Source: Leptospira bandrabouensis | GTDB taxonomy: Bacteria > Spirochaetota > Leptospiria > Leptospirales > Leptospiraceae | Length of the DNA: 64,000 nucleotides | Assembly (NCBI RefSeq): GCF_004770905.1 | Contig: NZ_RQHT01000014.1 | Coordinates: forward strand, 496,001 to 560,000 | Direction of reading: 5' to 3' | Shown: positions 8,915 to 16,549 of the stretch, one piece after another | Position numbering within the stretch: the stretch's first letter is position 1 | Layout of the letters: each line of letters begins with the position of its first letter | Notes under the pieces: model-generated | Database searches by the model: none | The model's input: only the letters and a program-made list of their open reading frames with translations | What the model was told of the DNA's origin: nothing | Translations under genes and position numbers: made by a program

Positions 8915-9781
8915 TTATTTTTTAAAGTAAAAATATATTTTTTTCAAAGGAAAATACAAGATACCTGCTAATAGTAAAAATGGAATCATCCAAATCAAAT
9001 AGTAGGTTAACTCTAAAAATAAATTCAAAATTCCAACAAAGGCATTTTTATAAGTTGGAATTTGAACTTTATCAGCAGGGATTGGAGTGGAAAAATTTAT
9101 GTTTAATGTTGCCCATTTAACTCTATCTTTTATTTTCCAAATTTCATGTTCCGAACTATCTAAATTATTTTCGCTATCAGTGACTGCTTCCTCGATTGCC
9201 TGCCAATTTTTGGAATTTGCCGAAGTTTGGTTGTTTGCAATTGATCGTCTCACTAAACGAATTTTTTCTCGGTTTGATTTTATCTTTTGCCAAACCATAC
9301 CTTCTGTATGATCTACAGTCGATATATCTTCATTAAGTAATACACCATACGTATCCAATTCTATCAAAGCTTCATATAATTTTTCAGATCGAATATGAAT
9401 TCGTAAACTCATGTAAGGTGAGTCCGTATTCACAGCAGAACTACTTTCAATGTAACCATACTTTGTAATAAAACCGAGGATATCTTTTCTCGTTTTAATT
9501 AGGTCTTGCGTTTGGTAACTCAATTGGACTTGGTATTCAAGTAATCTTTCTGATGTTGTTTGGATAGGAACAAATACTTGTCCAAGTTGGCTTTCAACTG
9601 ACGGCGGTTCGATGGCGTCATCCGTGCGCGAGGTAGAGGTCGCCACTTTTTTTTCCATAGGCATGTCCATAGAACGCATTTCCGCTTCGACCGTCGGTGT
9701 AGATTCGTTGTTAGATTCTTTGCCACACTGCAAAAGGAAGGCAAATAGAATGAAGATCATCAATATATATTTTTTTTTCAC
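8915..9781 (-). CDS. DUF4349 domain-containing lipoprotein
   Basis: 288 residues. The N-terminus has a lipobox ('AFLLQC', Cys about 19). A low-complexity linker is followed by the DUF4349 domain (about 75-265), with 'VQLSYQTQDLIKTRKDILGFI', a predicted coiled coil around 160-215, and 'KWATLNINFS'. A C-terminal membrane helix (about 245-280) ends in a basic tail. The family is widespread and uncharacterised, and is usually anchored in the envelope. The gene is preceded by a 220-base stretch with a hairpin and a dispersed repeat copy, so it is probably transcribed alone. Confidence 0.82.
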   Translation of the reverse strand: MKKKYILMIFILFAFLLQCGKESNNESTPTVEAEMRSMDMPMEKKVATSTSRTDDAIEPPSVESQLGQVFVPIQTTSERLLEYQVQLSYQTQDLIKTRKDILGFITKYGYIESSSAVNTDSPYMSLRIHIRSEKLYEALIELDTYGVLLNEDISTVDHTEGMVWQKIKSNREKIRLVRRSIANNQTSANSKNWQAIEEAVTDSENNLDSSEHEIWKIKDRVKWATLNINFSTPIPADKVQIPTYKNAFVGILNLFLELTYYLIWMIPFLLLAGILYFPLKKIYFYFKK

Positions 9782-9851
9782 AAAAGACCCTACTTGTTTC
9801 TATTTAGACTTAACAGTTCTCAGCGTAAAGTTTCTCAAGTTTTCGTGCGAA

Positions 9852-9873
9852 TCCAACACCTAAAGGTGTTGGA
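9852..9873. repeat. Perfect inverted repeat (9-bp arms, 4-base loop)
   Basis: TCCAACACC at 9852-9860 pairs perfectly with GGTGTTGGA at 9865-9873 across TAAA. No T run follows on either strand, so a simple terminator for the U32 gene is doubtful. It borders repeat copy A and may be part of that element. Confidence 0.6.
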
Positions 9874-9882
9874 CCTGGCTTT

Positions 9883-9998
9883 CCGCTGCAATCTGCAAAG
9901 CAACAGAAGGATTTTTTTTCCATTTCAATTTATTCCACCTAACTTCTATTGCATTGCAGGATTTACGCTACAATCCCTTTCGCGTTGGATTTGAATTC
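9883..9998 (+). repeat. Dispersed intergenic repeat, copy A
   Basis: The stretch begins CCGCTGCAATCT, contains AGGATTT-CGCT---ATCC and ends GGATTTGAATTC. The same ordered blocks occur in copy B (25863-25926) and, inverted and more diverged, in copy C (27412-27552). The middle of copy A has an extra AT-rich segment. It fills the gap between the U32 and DUF4349 genes; no ORF is visible in it. Confidence 0.6.
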
Positions 9999-10004
9999 AT
10001 TATA

Positions 10005-11249
10005 CTACAATTTTTTACTTAAAAACGACCGAGAGGGAATGGCAAAAGGAACTTCCAACTCCACAGTTCCCATCCCACCGCTAATCACTTCTACCGGATT
10101 TTGTTTATAAAAAATTTGATCCACCGTGAAAGTGGAAGGGTTGGGTTCTGTCGCTGTAATGACTTCCATCAAATCCCCTTTTTGAATTTTATTTTTTACT
10201 TCAATGACAATCCGTTTTGTATCCGGTTTATATTCTTTTACAAAACCTGCATACTTTTGGCTCATTTGCAAACTAGTTCCAAATTCATTGTTTTGAAAGT
10301 TCCTTTCTTCTTCAGGAATTTTGTCTTCCATCCCACGGCTTAAAAAACCTGAAAAATACTTTCTAGAAGAAACTTTATCCAATTCTTCTAACCACTTCCG
10401 ATCAAAACCTTCTCCACGAGCAATGTTATCTAAAGTATGACGATAACTACGAGCCACCATTCCTACATAATAATCATTTTTGGTTCGACCTTCTACTTTC
10501 AAAGAATCAACACCAGCATCACATAACTCTTGTAAAAACTCGATCGCACGAAGGTCTTTGGAATTCATTAAAAAAGTTCCCTCCTCATCGGTAATGAGTT
10601 CCATTGGTTCATCATTTTGTTTCGGATTTGTGACATACACTTTGTACAAATCACGACATGCATTGTTACAAGAACCTTGGTTTGCATCTCGTTTTTTAAA
10701 ATAATTACTCATAAAACAACGACCACTATGAGCAATACAAATTGATCCATGTACAAACACTTCAATTTCCATATCAGGAACTTCATTTTTTATTTCAGCA
10801 ATTTCCGAAATAGATACTTCACGAGAAAGGATCACACGAGTGGCACCAAACTTTTTCCAGAATTTAACAGCCGCATAATTCATCGTATTCGTTTGGACAG
10901 AAATATGAATGTCAAGTTCGGGATGTGATTCTTTTGTGATCAGAATCAATCCAGGATCAGCCATAATCAAAGCATCAGGTTTTAATGCAGCCATTTGATC
11001 CAAATACTTTGGATAAGAAGGAAGTTTGGAATTTCTTGGAATGTTGTTTACTGTAAAATAAATTTTTTTACCAAGTTGTCTGGCAAGGGTGACTCCCTTT
11101 TCTAAAGCTTCCATGGTAAAATCATTTTCACGAGCTCTTAAAGAAAACCTAGGAACTCCGCAGTAAGCGGCATCCGCACCATATAGATAAGCAATTTCTA
11201 ATTTTTCTAAATTTCCGGCAGGAAGTAATAATTCTGGAATTTTTCTCAT
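10005..11249 (-). CDS. trhP: U32-family tRNA 5-hydroxyuridine synthesis protein (TrhP-like)
   Basis: Peptidase-U32-family protein, close in pattern to TrhP/YegQ, which is needed for the 5-hydroxylation of U34 in tRNAs. The U32 signature 'EVFVHGSICIAHSGRCFMS' and the following 'KRDANQGSCNNACR' supply the conserved Cys residues thought to hold an Fe-S cluster; 'LLLPAGNLEKLEIAYLYGAD' opens the TIM-barrel part. I chose the ATG at 11249 (MRKIPELLLPAG) because known proteins begin there; a GTG at 11258 is also possible. At about 414 residues it is a little shorter than E. coli TrhP. It stands alone; an alternative is another U32 paralogue such as RlhA. Confidence 0.82.
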   Translation of the reverse strand: MRKIPELLLPAGNLEKLEIAYLYGADAAYCGVPRFSLRARENDFTMEALEKGVTLARQLGKKIYFTVNNIPRNSKLPSYPKYLDQMAALKPDALIMADPGLILITKESHPELDIHISVQTNTMNYAAVKFWKKFGATRVILSREVSISEIAEIKNEVPDMEIEVFVHGSICIAHSGRCFMSNYFKKRDANQGSCNNACRDLYKVYVTNPKQNDEPMELITDEEGTFLMNSKDLRAIEFLQELCDAGVDSLKVEGRTKNDYYVGMVARSYRHTLDNIARGEGFDRKWLEELDKVSSRKYFSGFLSRGMEDKIPEEERNFQNNEFGTSLQMSQKYAGFVKEYKPDTKRIVIEVKNKIQKGDLMEVITATEPNPSTFTVDQIFYKQNPVEVISGGMGTVELEVPFAIPSRSFLSKKL

Positions 11250-11385
11250 CTGGCACACACCCTAAATCCATCCCAAAAGAATCCCGATTTCCCAAAAGGA
11301 AAAATCTAGGAAAAGATTTTTAGATCGTTTCTAAATTCAAAAAAGGAAACGACAAAGAGATCCATATTTTTAATTTTAAGATATC

Positions 11386-11886
11386 ATGTTTCTTTACTTT
11401 CTACTTTTAATCCTTCATGTTCTTTCCGCTATGATTTGGGTGGGAGGAATGATATTTTATGTGATCGTTTTTATTCCTGTCATTCGTAACCCAGAACTAA
11501 AAGATCAAAAATTAAGATTATTGCAACTAACAGCGATTCAATTTAGAAACATATCTTATTATATCTTTTCTGTATTTATTCTTTCAGGAACGGGAATTTT
11601 GTATGTAAAGGGATTTTTCCAAAATGGAATCAATTGGAAACTGTGGGCATCTAACATTGGTTTCATGTTTATTGCAAAAATTGGTTTATTTACCGTATTA
11701 TTTTTATCTTCTTTGTACCATGATTTTGTCACTGGCCCTAAAACTTTTACTTACCTGACAACAGATCCCGTACGGTTTGAACGGTATAGAAAAACCTCAT
11801 CCTTTTTTGGAAGGTTTAACTTGTTAGTTTCTCTGACCATTGCCATCTTTGGGATTTTTGTTTCCCGAGGGTTTTCGATTTTCTAA
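11386..11886 (+). CDS. CopD-like integral membrane protein
   Basis: 166 residues with four predicted membrane helices (about 1-23, 52-75, 90-112, 140-163). 'ILHVLSAMIWVGGMIFYVIVFIP' is the typical first helix of the CopD/copper-resistance D superfamily, with a His and Trp in the membrane. Only the CopD-like core is present, with no CopC part, so a direct role in copper uptake is inferred, not shown. The gene opens a run of plus-strand genes (FadL-like porin, cytochrome) before the nitrous oxide reductase cluster, which needs copper. Confidence 0.7.
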   Translation: MFLYFLLLILHVLSAMIWVGGMIFYVIVFIPVIRNPELKDQKLRLLQLTAIQFRNISYYIFSVFILSGTGILYVKGFFQNGINWKLWASNIGFMFIAKIGLFTVLFLSSLYHDFVTGPKTFTYLTTDPVRFERYRKTSSFFGRFNLLVSLTIAIFGIFVSRGFSIF

Positions 11887-11934
11887 TTCTTTATTCCCCT
11901 TGACACCGATGTGGCACCCTTTTCTCTGAAATAA

Positions 11935-13332
11935 ATGATTCCGAGTCGCATTTTCATATCTATTTTCATTCTAATTCTAATCTTAGAGCCGGGTCTTCCA
12001 CAGACGGAACTCCAAGCCTTTCATGGAATCATGCAACCTGCCTTTGGAGCCAGGCAAGCGGGGATGGGAGGAGCCTTCCAAGCGGTCGGAGGATCCGTTA
12101 TGGATTTGGAATCCAATCCCTCTCATTTAGCAAGGGTAAAAAGAACCAAATGGGAGTTAGGTTCTGCCATCCATCTCCCCACCATCGAATACAATGATGA
12201 ATATATAGATCCAAATCCCCATCGTTCCTATAAAAATTCTACCGTAGAACATCCGAGGGCCGTCCTTCCCTACATCGGTGTCATAAGGCCAGTTACCGAT
12301 AATCTCAGCATTGGATTTGCACTCTATGCGCAAGGAGGTGGTGGTGGACATTTTAAAAATATCAAACGGCATACTCCCGATGGAAGAACTCTGAATGAAA
12401 CTTTTGGAATTAATATTCCTATCATTGGAGAAAGTACGAAAGCAATTGAAGATTTAAATTTTAGATTTATGACCATGAAATCTACGTTTGGTGCTGGATA
12501 CAAAAAAGGAAACCTCGCAGTGGGAGCAGGAATTGATTTAGTTTATGGGTTTATGGAACTAAAAAGAACCTACCAAGACGAAACAAGAAGCCTTACCATT
12601 CCTGGAGGAATTCGTTACCAAAGTGATTCCGCATATACAATGGGTGGAAAAATAGGTGTCTCTTATGATCTAACAGAAAACATACGAGTCGCCTACTCTT
12701 ATACAACTAGGAACTTTTTACCAATGGATGGAACCATGAAAGTAGATGGTTATGCACCAGAAAGGTCCTTTGGAACAAGAGTTTCGCGATATATGATTTG
12801 GCCCGACAAACATGTAGCGGGTATCTCTTACCGCACAGATAAGTTTATCATCGATTTTGACATTAAATACATTCCTTGGTCAGAAAGTTTTAATTCCAGT
12901 AAATTTCAATTGCAAGATGTTTGGATGCGAACACCGATTGGAGTCGAAACCAATGCATTCCAATTTAACTTAAATTGGAAAAACCAAACCATTTTAGCAG
13001 TAGGATTGGAATACAAATGGAACGAACGATTTATGAGCCGAATGGGTTACAGTTATGGAAACAATGTGATACCTGCAAGTGGCGTGAGTCCAATGTTAGG
13101 AGCCAGTATTGAACACCATCTTGCAATGGGAGGAAGTATTTCCTGGAATGATACTTCGTTTCATTTTGCCTGTGAATATGGATTTCCTAAAAAAACCTAT
13201 GGTGGAAAAACTTCGGACTGGACTTTATCTCATGCTGTTTTTTCTAATAAAGAAGTTCATCCATTTCAATTCTCTTATAACAAACAAATGAGTGTATTTA
13301 GTATTTATTTAGGAATGGAACAAAATCTATAA
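11935..13332 (+). CDS. FadL/OmpP1/TodX-family outer-membrane transporter
   Basis: 465 residues with an N-terminal signal peptide (hydrophobic about 4-20). The mature start, 'FGARQAGMGGAFQAVGGS' followed by 'DLESNPSHLAR', is the family hallmark: the N-terminal hatch and the conserved Asn-Pro. The rest alternates short beta strands rich in Gly and aromatic residues and ends 'FSIYLGMEQNL', typical of a beta barrel with an aromatic-containing last strand. Family members let hydrophobic compounds cross the outer membrane. It is 11 bases before the cytochrome gene, so the two may be co-transcribed. Confidence 0.83.
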   Translation: MIPSRIFISIFILILILEPGLPQTELQAFHGIMQPAFGARQAGMGGAFQAVGGSVMDLESNPSHLARVKRTKWELGSAIHLPTIEYNDEYIDPNPHRSYKNSTVEHPRAVLPYIGVIRPVTDNLSIGFALYAQGGGGGHFKNIKRHTPDGRTLNETFGINIPIIGESTKAIEDLNFRFMTMKSTFGAGYKKGNLAVGAGIDLVYGFMELKRTYQDETRSLTIPGGIRYQSDSAYTMGGKIGVSYDLTENIRVAYSYTTRNFLPMDGTMKVDGYAPERSFGTRVSRYMIWPDKHVAGISYRTDKFIIDFDIKYIPWSESFNSSKFQLQDVWMRTPIGVETNAFQFNLNWKNQTILAVGLEYKWNERFMSRMGYSYGNNVIPASGVSPMLGASIEHHLAMGGSISWNDTSFHFACEYGFPKKTYGGKTSDWTLSHAVFSNKEVHPFQFSYNKQMSVFSIYLGMEQNL

Positions 13333-13343
13333 AAGGAAACTCT

Positions 13344-13826
13344 ATGAATTCAAAATTTATTGGAAAATTAGCAATCGGACTTTGGGTCTTAACCATAATT
13401 ACACTTGGTTATTTTTTTTATTTCGGTAGCACAAGTCGTTCTTTAGATAATCGAACTGCGATTCACCTAACACCAGAAGAAAGACAATTAGTTCTTACCG
13501 AAATGAGAGCTCTCCTCACAGCAGTCAATGGAATGCTTTCTGGATTAGCAGAGAAAGATTATGAAGGTGCTGCCAAAGCCGCTGATGCCGTCGGTATGGG
13601 ACTTGTTGCCAGTTTGGAACACCAAGAAAAAACGATCCTTCTCAAACTTCCCGTGGAATTTAAAAAATTGGGATTTGGAACTCACGAAAAATTTGATGAA
13701 ATTGCTGCGAAAATCCGTAAAAAACAAGAAATACATTCGCTTCTAAAAGAGATGGATGAACTCACTCGCAATTGTGTCGCTTGCCATGCGAGTTACAAAA
13801 TTGAAGTCGACATAAAAGAAAAATAA
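13344..13826 (+). CDS. Membrane-anchored cytochrome c'-like protein
   Basis: 160 residues. An N-terminal membrane helix (about 6-28) is followed by a mostly helical domain and a single haem-binding motif CVACH near residue 147, close to the C-terminus. One c-type haem at the end of a four-helix bundle is the pattern of the cytochrome c'/c556 group, whose members bind NO or transfer electrons. Neighbouring N-oxide genes make NO binding or electron transfer to respiration plausible; this is inferred. It follows the FadL-like gene by 11 bases and precedes two small membrane proteins. Confidence 0.78.
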   Translation: MNSKFIGKLAIGLWVLTIITLGYFFYFGSTSRSLDNRTAIHLTPEERQLVLTEMRALLTAVNGMLSGLAEKDYEGAAKAADAVGMGLVASLEHQEKTILLKLPVEFKKLGFGTHEKFDEIAAKIRKKQEIHSLLKEMDELTRNCVACHASYKIEVDIKEK

Positions 13827-13850
13827 TCTTAAAACATCCCCGAATTTCTT

Positions 13851-14264
13851 ATGCCAAAACTTTCAAGATACTTTATAAAGTCTGGAATGTTATATTTGTT
13901 TTTTGGAGTGATTGTTTACTTTCTCTCTGAATTTCCAGGATTGCAATGGGAAATCCATCTAATGCCTGTTTATTGGCATATGATCGCTCTCGGTTGGATT
14001 ACCCAAATCATTATGGGTGTATCTCTTTGGATGTATCCCAAAGGGAAAAACCCGGCTTCCAAAAATGGATCCACCATAGGTTGGATAACCTATTTATCTT
14101 TAAATTTTGGTTTAATCCTTCGAATCGTTTCTGAACCATTTTTATATTTATACAAAGACCTTTTTATTTATCCCTTTGTTAGTTCCATCATTTTCCAACT
14201 ACTAGGAATTTTATGTTTTGTCTTGGAAATATGGCCAAGGTTAGAACCCCAGGGGAAAAAGTAA
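13851..14264 (+). CDS. Four-helix membrane protein, first of a tandem pair
   Basis: 137 residues with four predicted membrane helices. It is clearly related to the next gene: 'HMIALGWITQIIMGVSLWMYPK' here (shown in part) matches 'HYSILIWGFFLQLIMGTAYW' there. The His at the start of the helix and the Gly-x-x-x-x-x-Gly spacing recall fragments of haem-copper oxidase/NnrS-type proteins, which bind haem. No full-length family member is present, so function is unknown. The next gene starts on the base after this one's stop, so the two are co-translated. Confidence 0.7.
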   Translation: MPKLSRYFIKSGMLYLFFGVIVYFLSEFPGLQWEIHLMPVYWHMIALGWITQIIMGVSLWMYPKGKNPASKNGSTIGWITYLSLNFGLILRIVSEPFLYLYKDLFIYPFVSSIIFQLLGILCFVLEIWPRLEPQGKK

Positions 14265-14675
14265 ATGTTTCCCCTTCCTTCTGTTTGGTTCATTCGAGTT
14301 TCCTTAATTTATTTAGTAATTGGATCTTCGTTAGGTGCCATGTTAATGTTAAATAAAGCATTTACCTTGGTTCCGGAAATTTGGAAATACCTTCCACTTC
14401 ATTATTCGATTTTAATTTGGGGATTTTTTTTGCAGCTTATTATGGGAACCGCTTATTGGATGTTTCCCAAGTTTCTTTCGGAACATCCGAGAGGGTCCAC
14501 TTGGCAGATTTGGTTTTTATTTTATAGTTATAACTTTGGTTTCATTTTATATTTAATCACAAAGTTTATATTTCCCTTTGTTCCTTTGGCCCTCTTTGGT
14601 AAATTTCTCATTTTTTTAGGTTTAGTCACTTTTATAAAATTAGCCTGGGCACGTGTGATTACCTACAACAAATAG
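14265..14675 (+). CDS. Four-helix membrane protein, second of a tandem pair
   Basis: 136 residues, four predicted helices, paralogous to the preceding protein with the same His-initiated second helix and a 'GTAYWMFPK' end. It begins immediately after the stop codon of its partner, so a heterodimer of eight helices is a reasonable inference. Similarity to short stretches of haem-copper oxidase subunit I or NnrS suggests haem binding. The gene ends 40 bases before an FNR-type site that starts the next unit. Confidence 0.68.
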   Translation: MFPLPSVWFIRVSLIYLVIGSSLGAMLMLNKAFTLVPEIWKYLPLHYSILIWGFFLQLIMGTAYWMFPKFLSEHPRGSTWQIWFLFYSYNFGFILYLITKFIFPFVPLALFGKFLIFLGLVTFIKLAWARVITYNK

Positions 14676-14714
14676 ATTTTTTCTTTCCAAGAAATTTTAA
14701 AAAATAATATAAAA

Positions 14715-14728
14715 TTGATTTAGATCAA
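14715..14728 (+). promoter_or_regulatory. FNR/DNR-type site
   Basis: TTGATTTAGATCAA matches the FNR/DNR consensus TTGAT-N4-ATCAA exactly; the dyad extends to AATTGATTTAGATCAATT (14713-14730). A weak -10-like TAGTTT (14751-14756) lies 32 bases downstream, centre to centre, the spacing of a class II activated promoter. The start point would fall about 14762-14764, at the ATG of the lipoprotein. Confidence 0.75.
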
Positions 14729-14761
14729 TTCCTTCCTGAAAAAAGAATGGTAGTTTGTATT

Positions 14762-15175
14762 ATGAAGTTTTCCCAATTGATCCTCTATAGTTTTATTTTA
14801 TTCTTATTTAGTGTTACATACTCATGTCATGAACACACTGGTTCAAAACTTCCGGAACTAAACAATGGTAAACCTTGGATAGCCGATGATTCTACAAGGA
14901 TGGGGTTTCAGAAGATGGACAAACTATTTCACCATGCAAATTCTGATGAATCAATAGAAGAATACCATAAACAAGCGGATCAAATCACCTCCATAATCAA
15001 TGAAATTCTATCTTCTTGTACAATGACTGGGCAAGGACACGAAGAGTTACACAAATATATTAATTTATTATTGGAAGATGTGCATACAATGAAAGGTGAT
15101 GATATTGATTTAGCTAAAAAAGCAAAATCAAACCTTATCGAAAAAATATCAAAATACCCGTTATACTTTGAATGA
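14762..15175 (+). CDS. Hypothetical lipoprotein under FNR-type control
   Basis: 137 residues from the ATG at 14762; an in-frame ATG at 14747 lies inside the predicted promoter and was rejected. The signal peptide ends in a lipobox-like 'VTYSC'. The mature protein is helical with His residues scattered through it ('CHEHTG', 'KLFHHAN', 'GQGHEELHKYI', 'LEDVHTMK'), which suggests metal or haem binding. I recognise no family. The perfect FNR-type site just upstream implies induction at low oxygen or by N-oxides. A 12-bp inverted repeat overlaps its stop codon. Confidence 0.72.
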   Translation: MKFSQLILYSFILFLFSVTYSCHEHTGSKLPELNNGKPWIADDSTRMGFQKMDKLFHHANSDESIEEYHKQADQITSIINEILSSCTMTGQGHEELHKYINLLLEDVHTMKGDDIDLAKKAKSNLIEKISKYPLYFE

Positions 15176-15188
15176 ACAAAGTATAACG
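15159..15188. terminator. Hairpin between convergent genes
   Basis: CGTTATACTTTG (15159-15170) and CAAAGTATAACG (15177-15188) form a perfect 12-bp inverted repeat with a 6-base loop. It spans the lipoprotein stop codon and lies just downstream of the hemerythrin stop, so it could stop transcription from both sides. T runs are weak on both strands. Confidence 0.6.
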
Positions 15189-15195
15189 ATAAAAT

Positions 15196-15633
15196 CTAAA
15201 TATTAAATTTTATGTAAGGTTTATAATCCATATCCTCTTGCAGGATGTGGTTTGTAAGCCAAGCACGTAAAAACTTAAGAAGGTCTCCAAAGAACTGATT
15301 TAGTTCCTCGTCATTGGAAAGAAGATTCCCTGAAGTCAGACGATTTTTTAGTTCTAAAATTTTATCTGTAAAACGGTCGTGTTGTTTTTTATGAGCTTCC
15401 AGTTCAGGATATTGGTTTAATTCCATCACTCGTTCTTCAATTAAAAAATGACTGAGTGTATAATCCTCTAACTCGGAAACCGCATCCACAAGGATCTTGG
15501 ATTTTCCAGACAGATGTTCTTTATTTTCATCATAAACTGTTTCAATATTATTGATCAATCGAAAGAGTTTTTTATGTTGAGAATCAATCTCGGAAATATT
15601 CGTTTCGTATTTCGAATCCCACTGCGTTACCAT
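15196..15633 (-). CDS. Bacteriohemerythrin
   Basis: Di-iron, oxygen- or NO-binding protein of the hemerythrin family. From the ATG at 15633 (MVTQWDSKYETNI) it has 145 residues and all expected ligand motifs: 'IDSQHKKLF', 'HFLIEERVM', 'HKKQHDRF' and 'WLTNHILQEDMDY'. A 12-residue longer start at 15669 is less like the family. It is divergent from the nos operon, and a Fur-like palindrome and FNR-type site lie between them. In denitrifying settings such proteins can buffer oxygen or bind NO; that role is inferred. Confidence 0.9.
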   Translation of the reverse strand: MVTQWDSKYETNISEIDSQHKKLFRLINNIETVYDENKEHLSGKSKILVDAVSELEDYTLSHFLIEERVMELNQYPELEAHKKQHDRFTDKILELKNRLTSGNLLSNDEELNQFFGDLLKFLRAWLTNHILQEDMDYKPYIKFNI

Positions 15634-15729
15634 GAGAAAACCTCGTTCTTTCAGGTTTTTGTAGCACACCGAAAGGACAAGTGAATAATCCTAACCACTT
15701 GGAAACTATCGATTTCACTAAATCAAAAA

Positions 15730-15750
15730 TTAGAATAAGAATCATTCTAA
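15730..15750. promoter_or_regulatory. Fur-family-like palindrome upstream of hemerythrin and nos genes
   Basis: Arms TTAGAAT (15730-15736) and ATTCTAA (15744-15750) form a 7-7-7 dyad, and a second register AGAAT-C-ATTCT gives the 5-1-5 core. The stretch AGAATCATTCTAA (15738-15750) is identical to 7768-7780 near the chemoreceptor. It is a candidate site for a Fur/PerR-type metal or peroxide regulator. Confidence 0.4.
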
Positions 15751-15882
15751 TTTGATACAAAAGATCGGCTAAAATGCCGTATAACTGTCCAATACGCTGC
15801 TTTTTCGCATTAATATAGGAAAAGTATTTCTCTTTCTCGTTCTCCTAATTGACAATTATCAACTCAATTGGTTCGAACCAAA

Positions 15883-15896
15883 TTGATTTAGATCAA
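15883..15896 (+). promoter_or_regulatory. FNR/DNR-type site driving the nitrous oxide reductase operon
   Basis: TTGATTTAGATCAA is a perfect TTGAT-N4-ATCAA dyad, with the same extended 18-base form as the site at 14713-14730. A -10-like TTCAAT (15919-15924) is centred 32 bases downstream, placing transcription at about 15931 and supporting the ATG at 15956 over the one at 15923. Confidence 0.8.
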
Positions 15897-15955
15897 TTCA
15901 TAATCTCTCTTTTTAGCATTCAATGGAAGTTGAACCAATAAGTGGGCGGTATCCA

Positions 15956-16519
15956 ATGAACAAAAAATTTTTTCAATTCACAATGATCACGATTGTCACC
16001 TGTCTCTCGCTAGTCGGTGCTTCTTGCGGAAAATCTGATGATTCCGATGCGGGCAAAGGGATTTCAGCGGTTGCCGATGACAAATCACAACAAGATGTTC
16101 TAAAAATTGCTGTAGGTTCCAAAGACCATACAACCCTAGTCGCTGCTGTTCAAGCTGCCGGCCTTGTGGATTCCCTTGCTAACCAAGGACCGTTCACTGT
16201 GTTCGCACCAACAAACGATGCATTTGCAAAGTTACCAGCAGGAACCGTGGATGATCTTCTAAAACCAAGCCAAAAAGATGCTTTGAAGAACATATTAGAA
16301 TATCATGTCGTAGTGGGTAATTTATCTGAATCCATTTTGAAATCTGAGTACACCGGAAAAGATGATGAACTCGGTATGGCAAATGGAGGTCACACAAAAG
16401 TTTCCGTAAAAAATGGAAAGGTTATGATCAATGGAGCCACCATTGTAGCATCCATTCCTGCAGCTAATGGGATCATTCATGTGGTAGACTCAGTGTTATT
16501 ACCACCTGCAAAGAAATGA
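15956..16519 (+). CDS. Fasciclin (FAS1) domain lipoprotein
   Basis: 187 residues from the ATG at 15956. A signal peptide ends in the lipobox 'LVGASC'. One FAS1 domain (about 50-185) shows 'GPFTVFAPTNDAFAKLP' and the closing 'NGIIHVVDSVLLP'. FAS1 domains mediate adhesion or protein contacts in the envelope. It is the first gene after the FNR-type promoter and is followed by a cytochrome and nosZ, so it appears to belong to the N2O-reducing operon, which is not a standard arrangement that I know. Its job there is unknown. Confidence 0.88.
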   Translation: MNKKFFQFTMITIVTCLSLVGASCGKSDDSDAGKGISAVADDKSQQDVLKIAVGSKDHTTLVAAVQAAGLVDSLANQGPFTVFAPTNDAFAKLPAGTVDDLLKPSQKDALKNILEYHVVVGNLSESILKSEYTGKDDELGMANGGHTKVSVKNGKVMINGATIVASIPAANGIIHVVDSVLLPPAKK

Positions 16520-16549
16520 TAAATAATCAAATACCAAGGAGTATTTAAA

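Noticed and set aside
9852..9873. Terminator of the U32 gene
   Set aside because: The 9-bp stem is perfect but no T tract follows on the minus strand, so it is listed only as an inverted repeat.
15923..15955. ATG at 15923 as the start of the FAS1 lipoprotein
   Set aside because: It lies in the predicted -10 region of the FNR-type promoter, and the added residues would precede the signal peptide. The ATG at 15956 is preferred.
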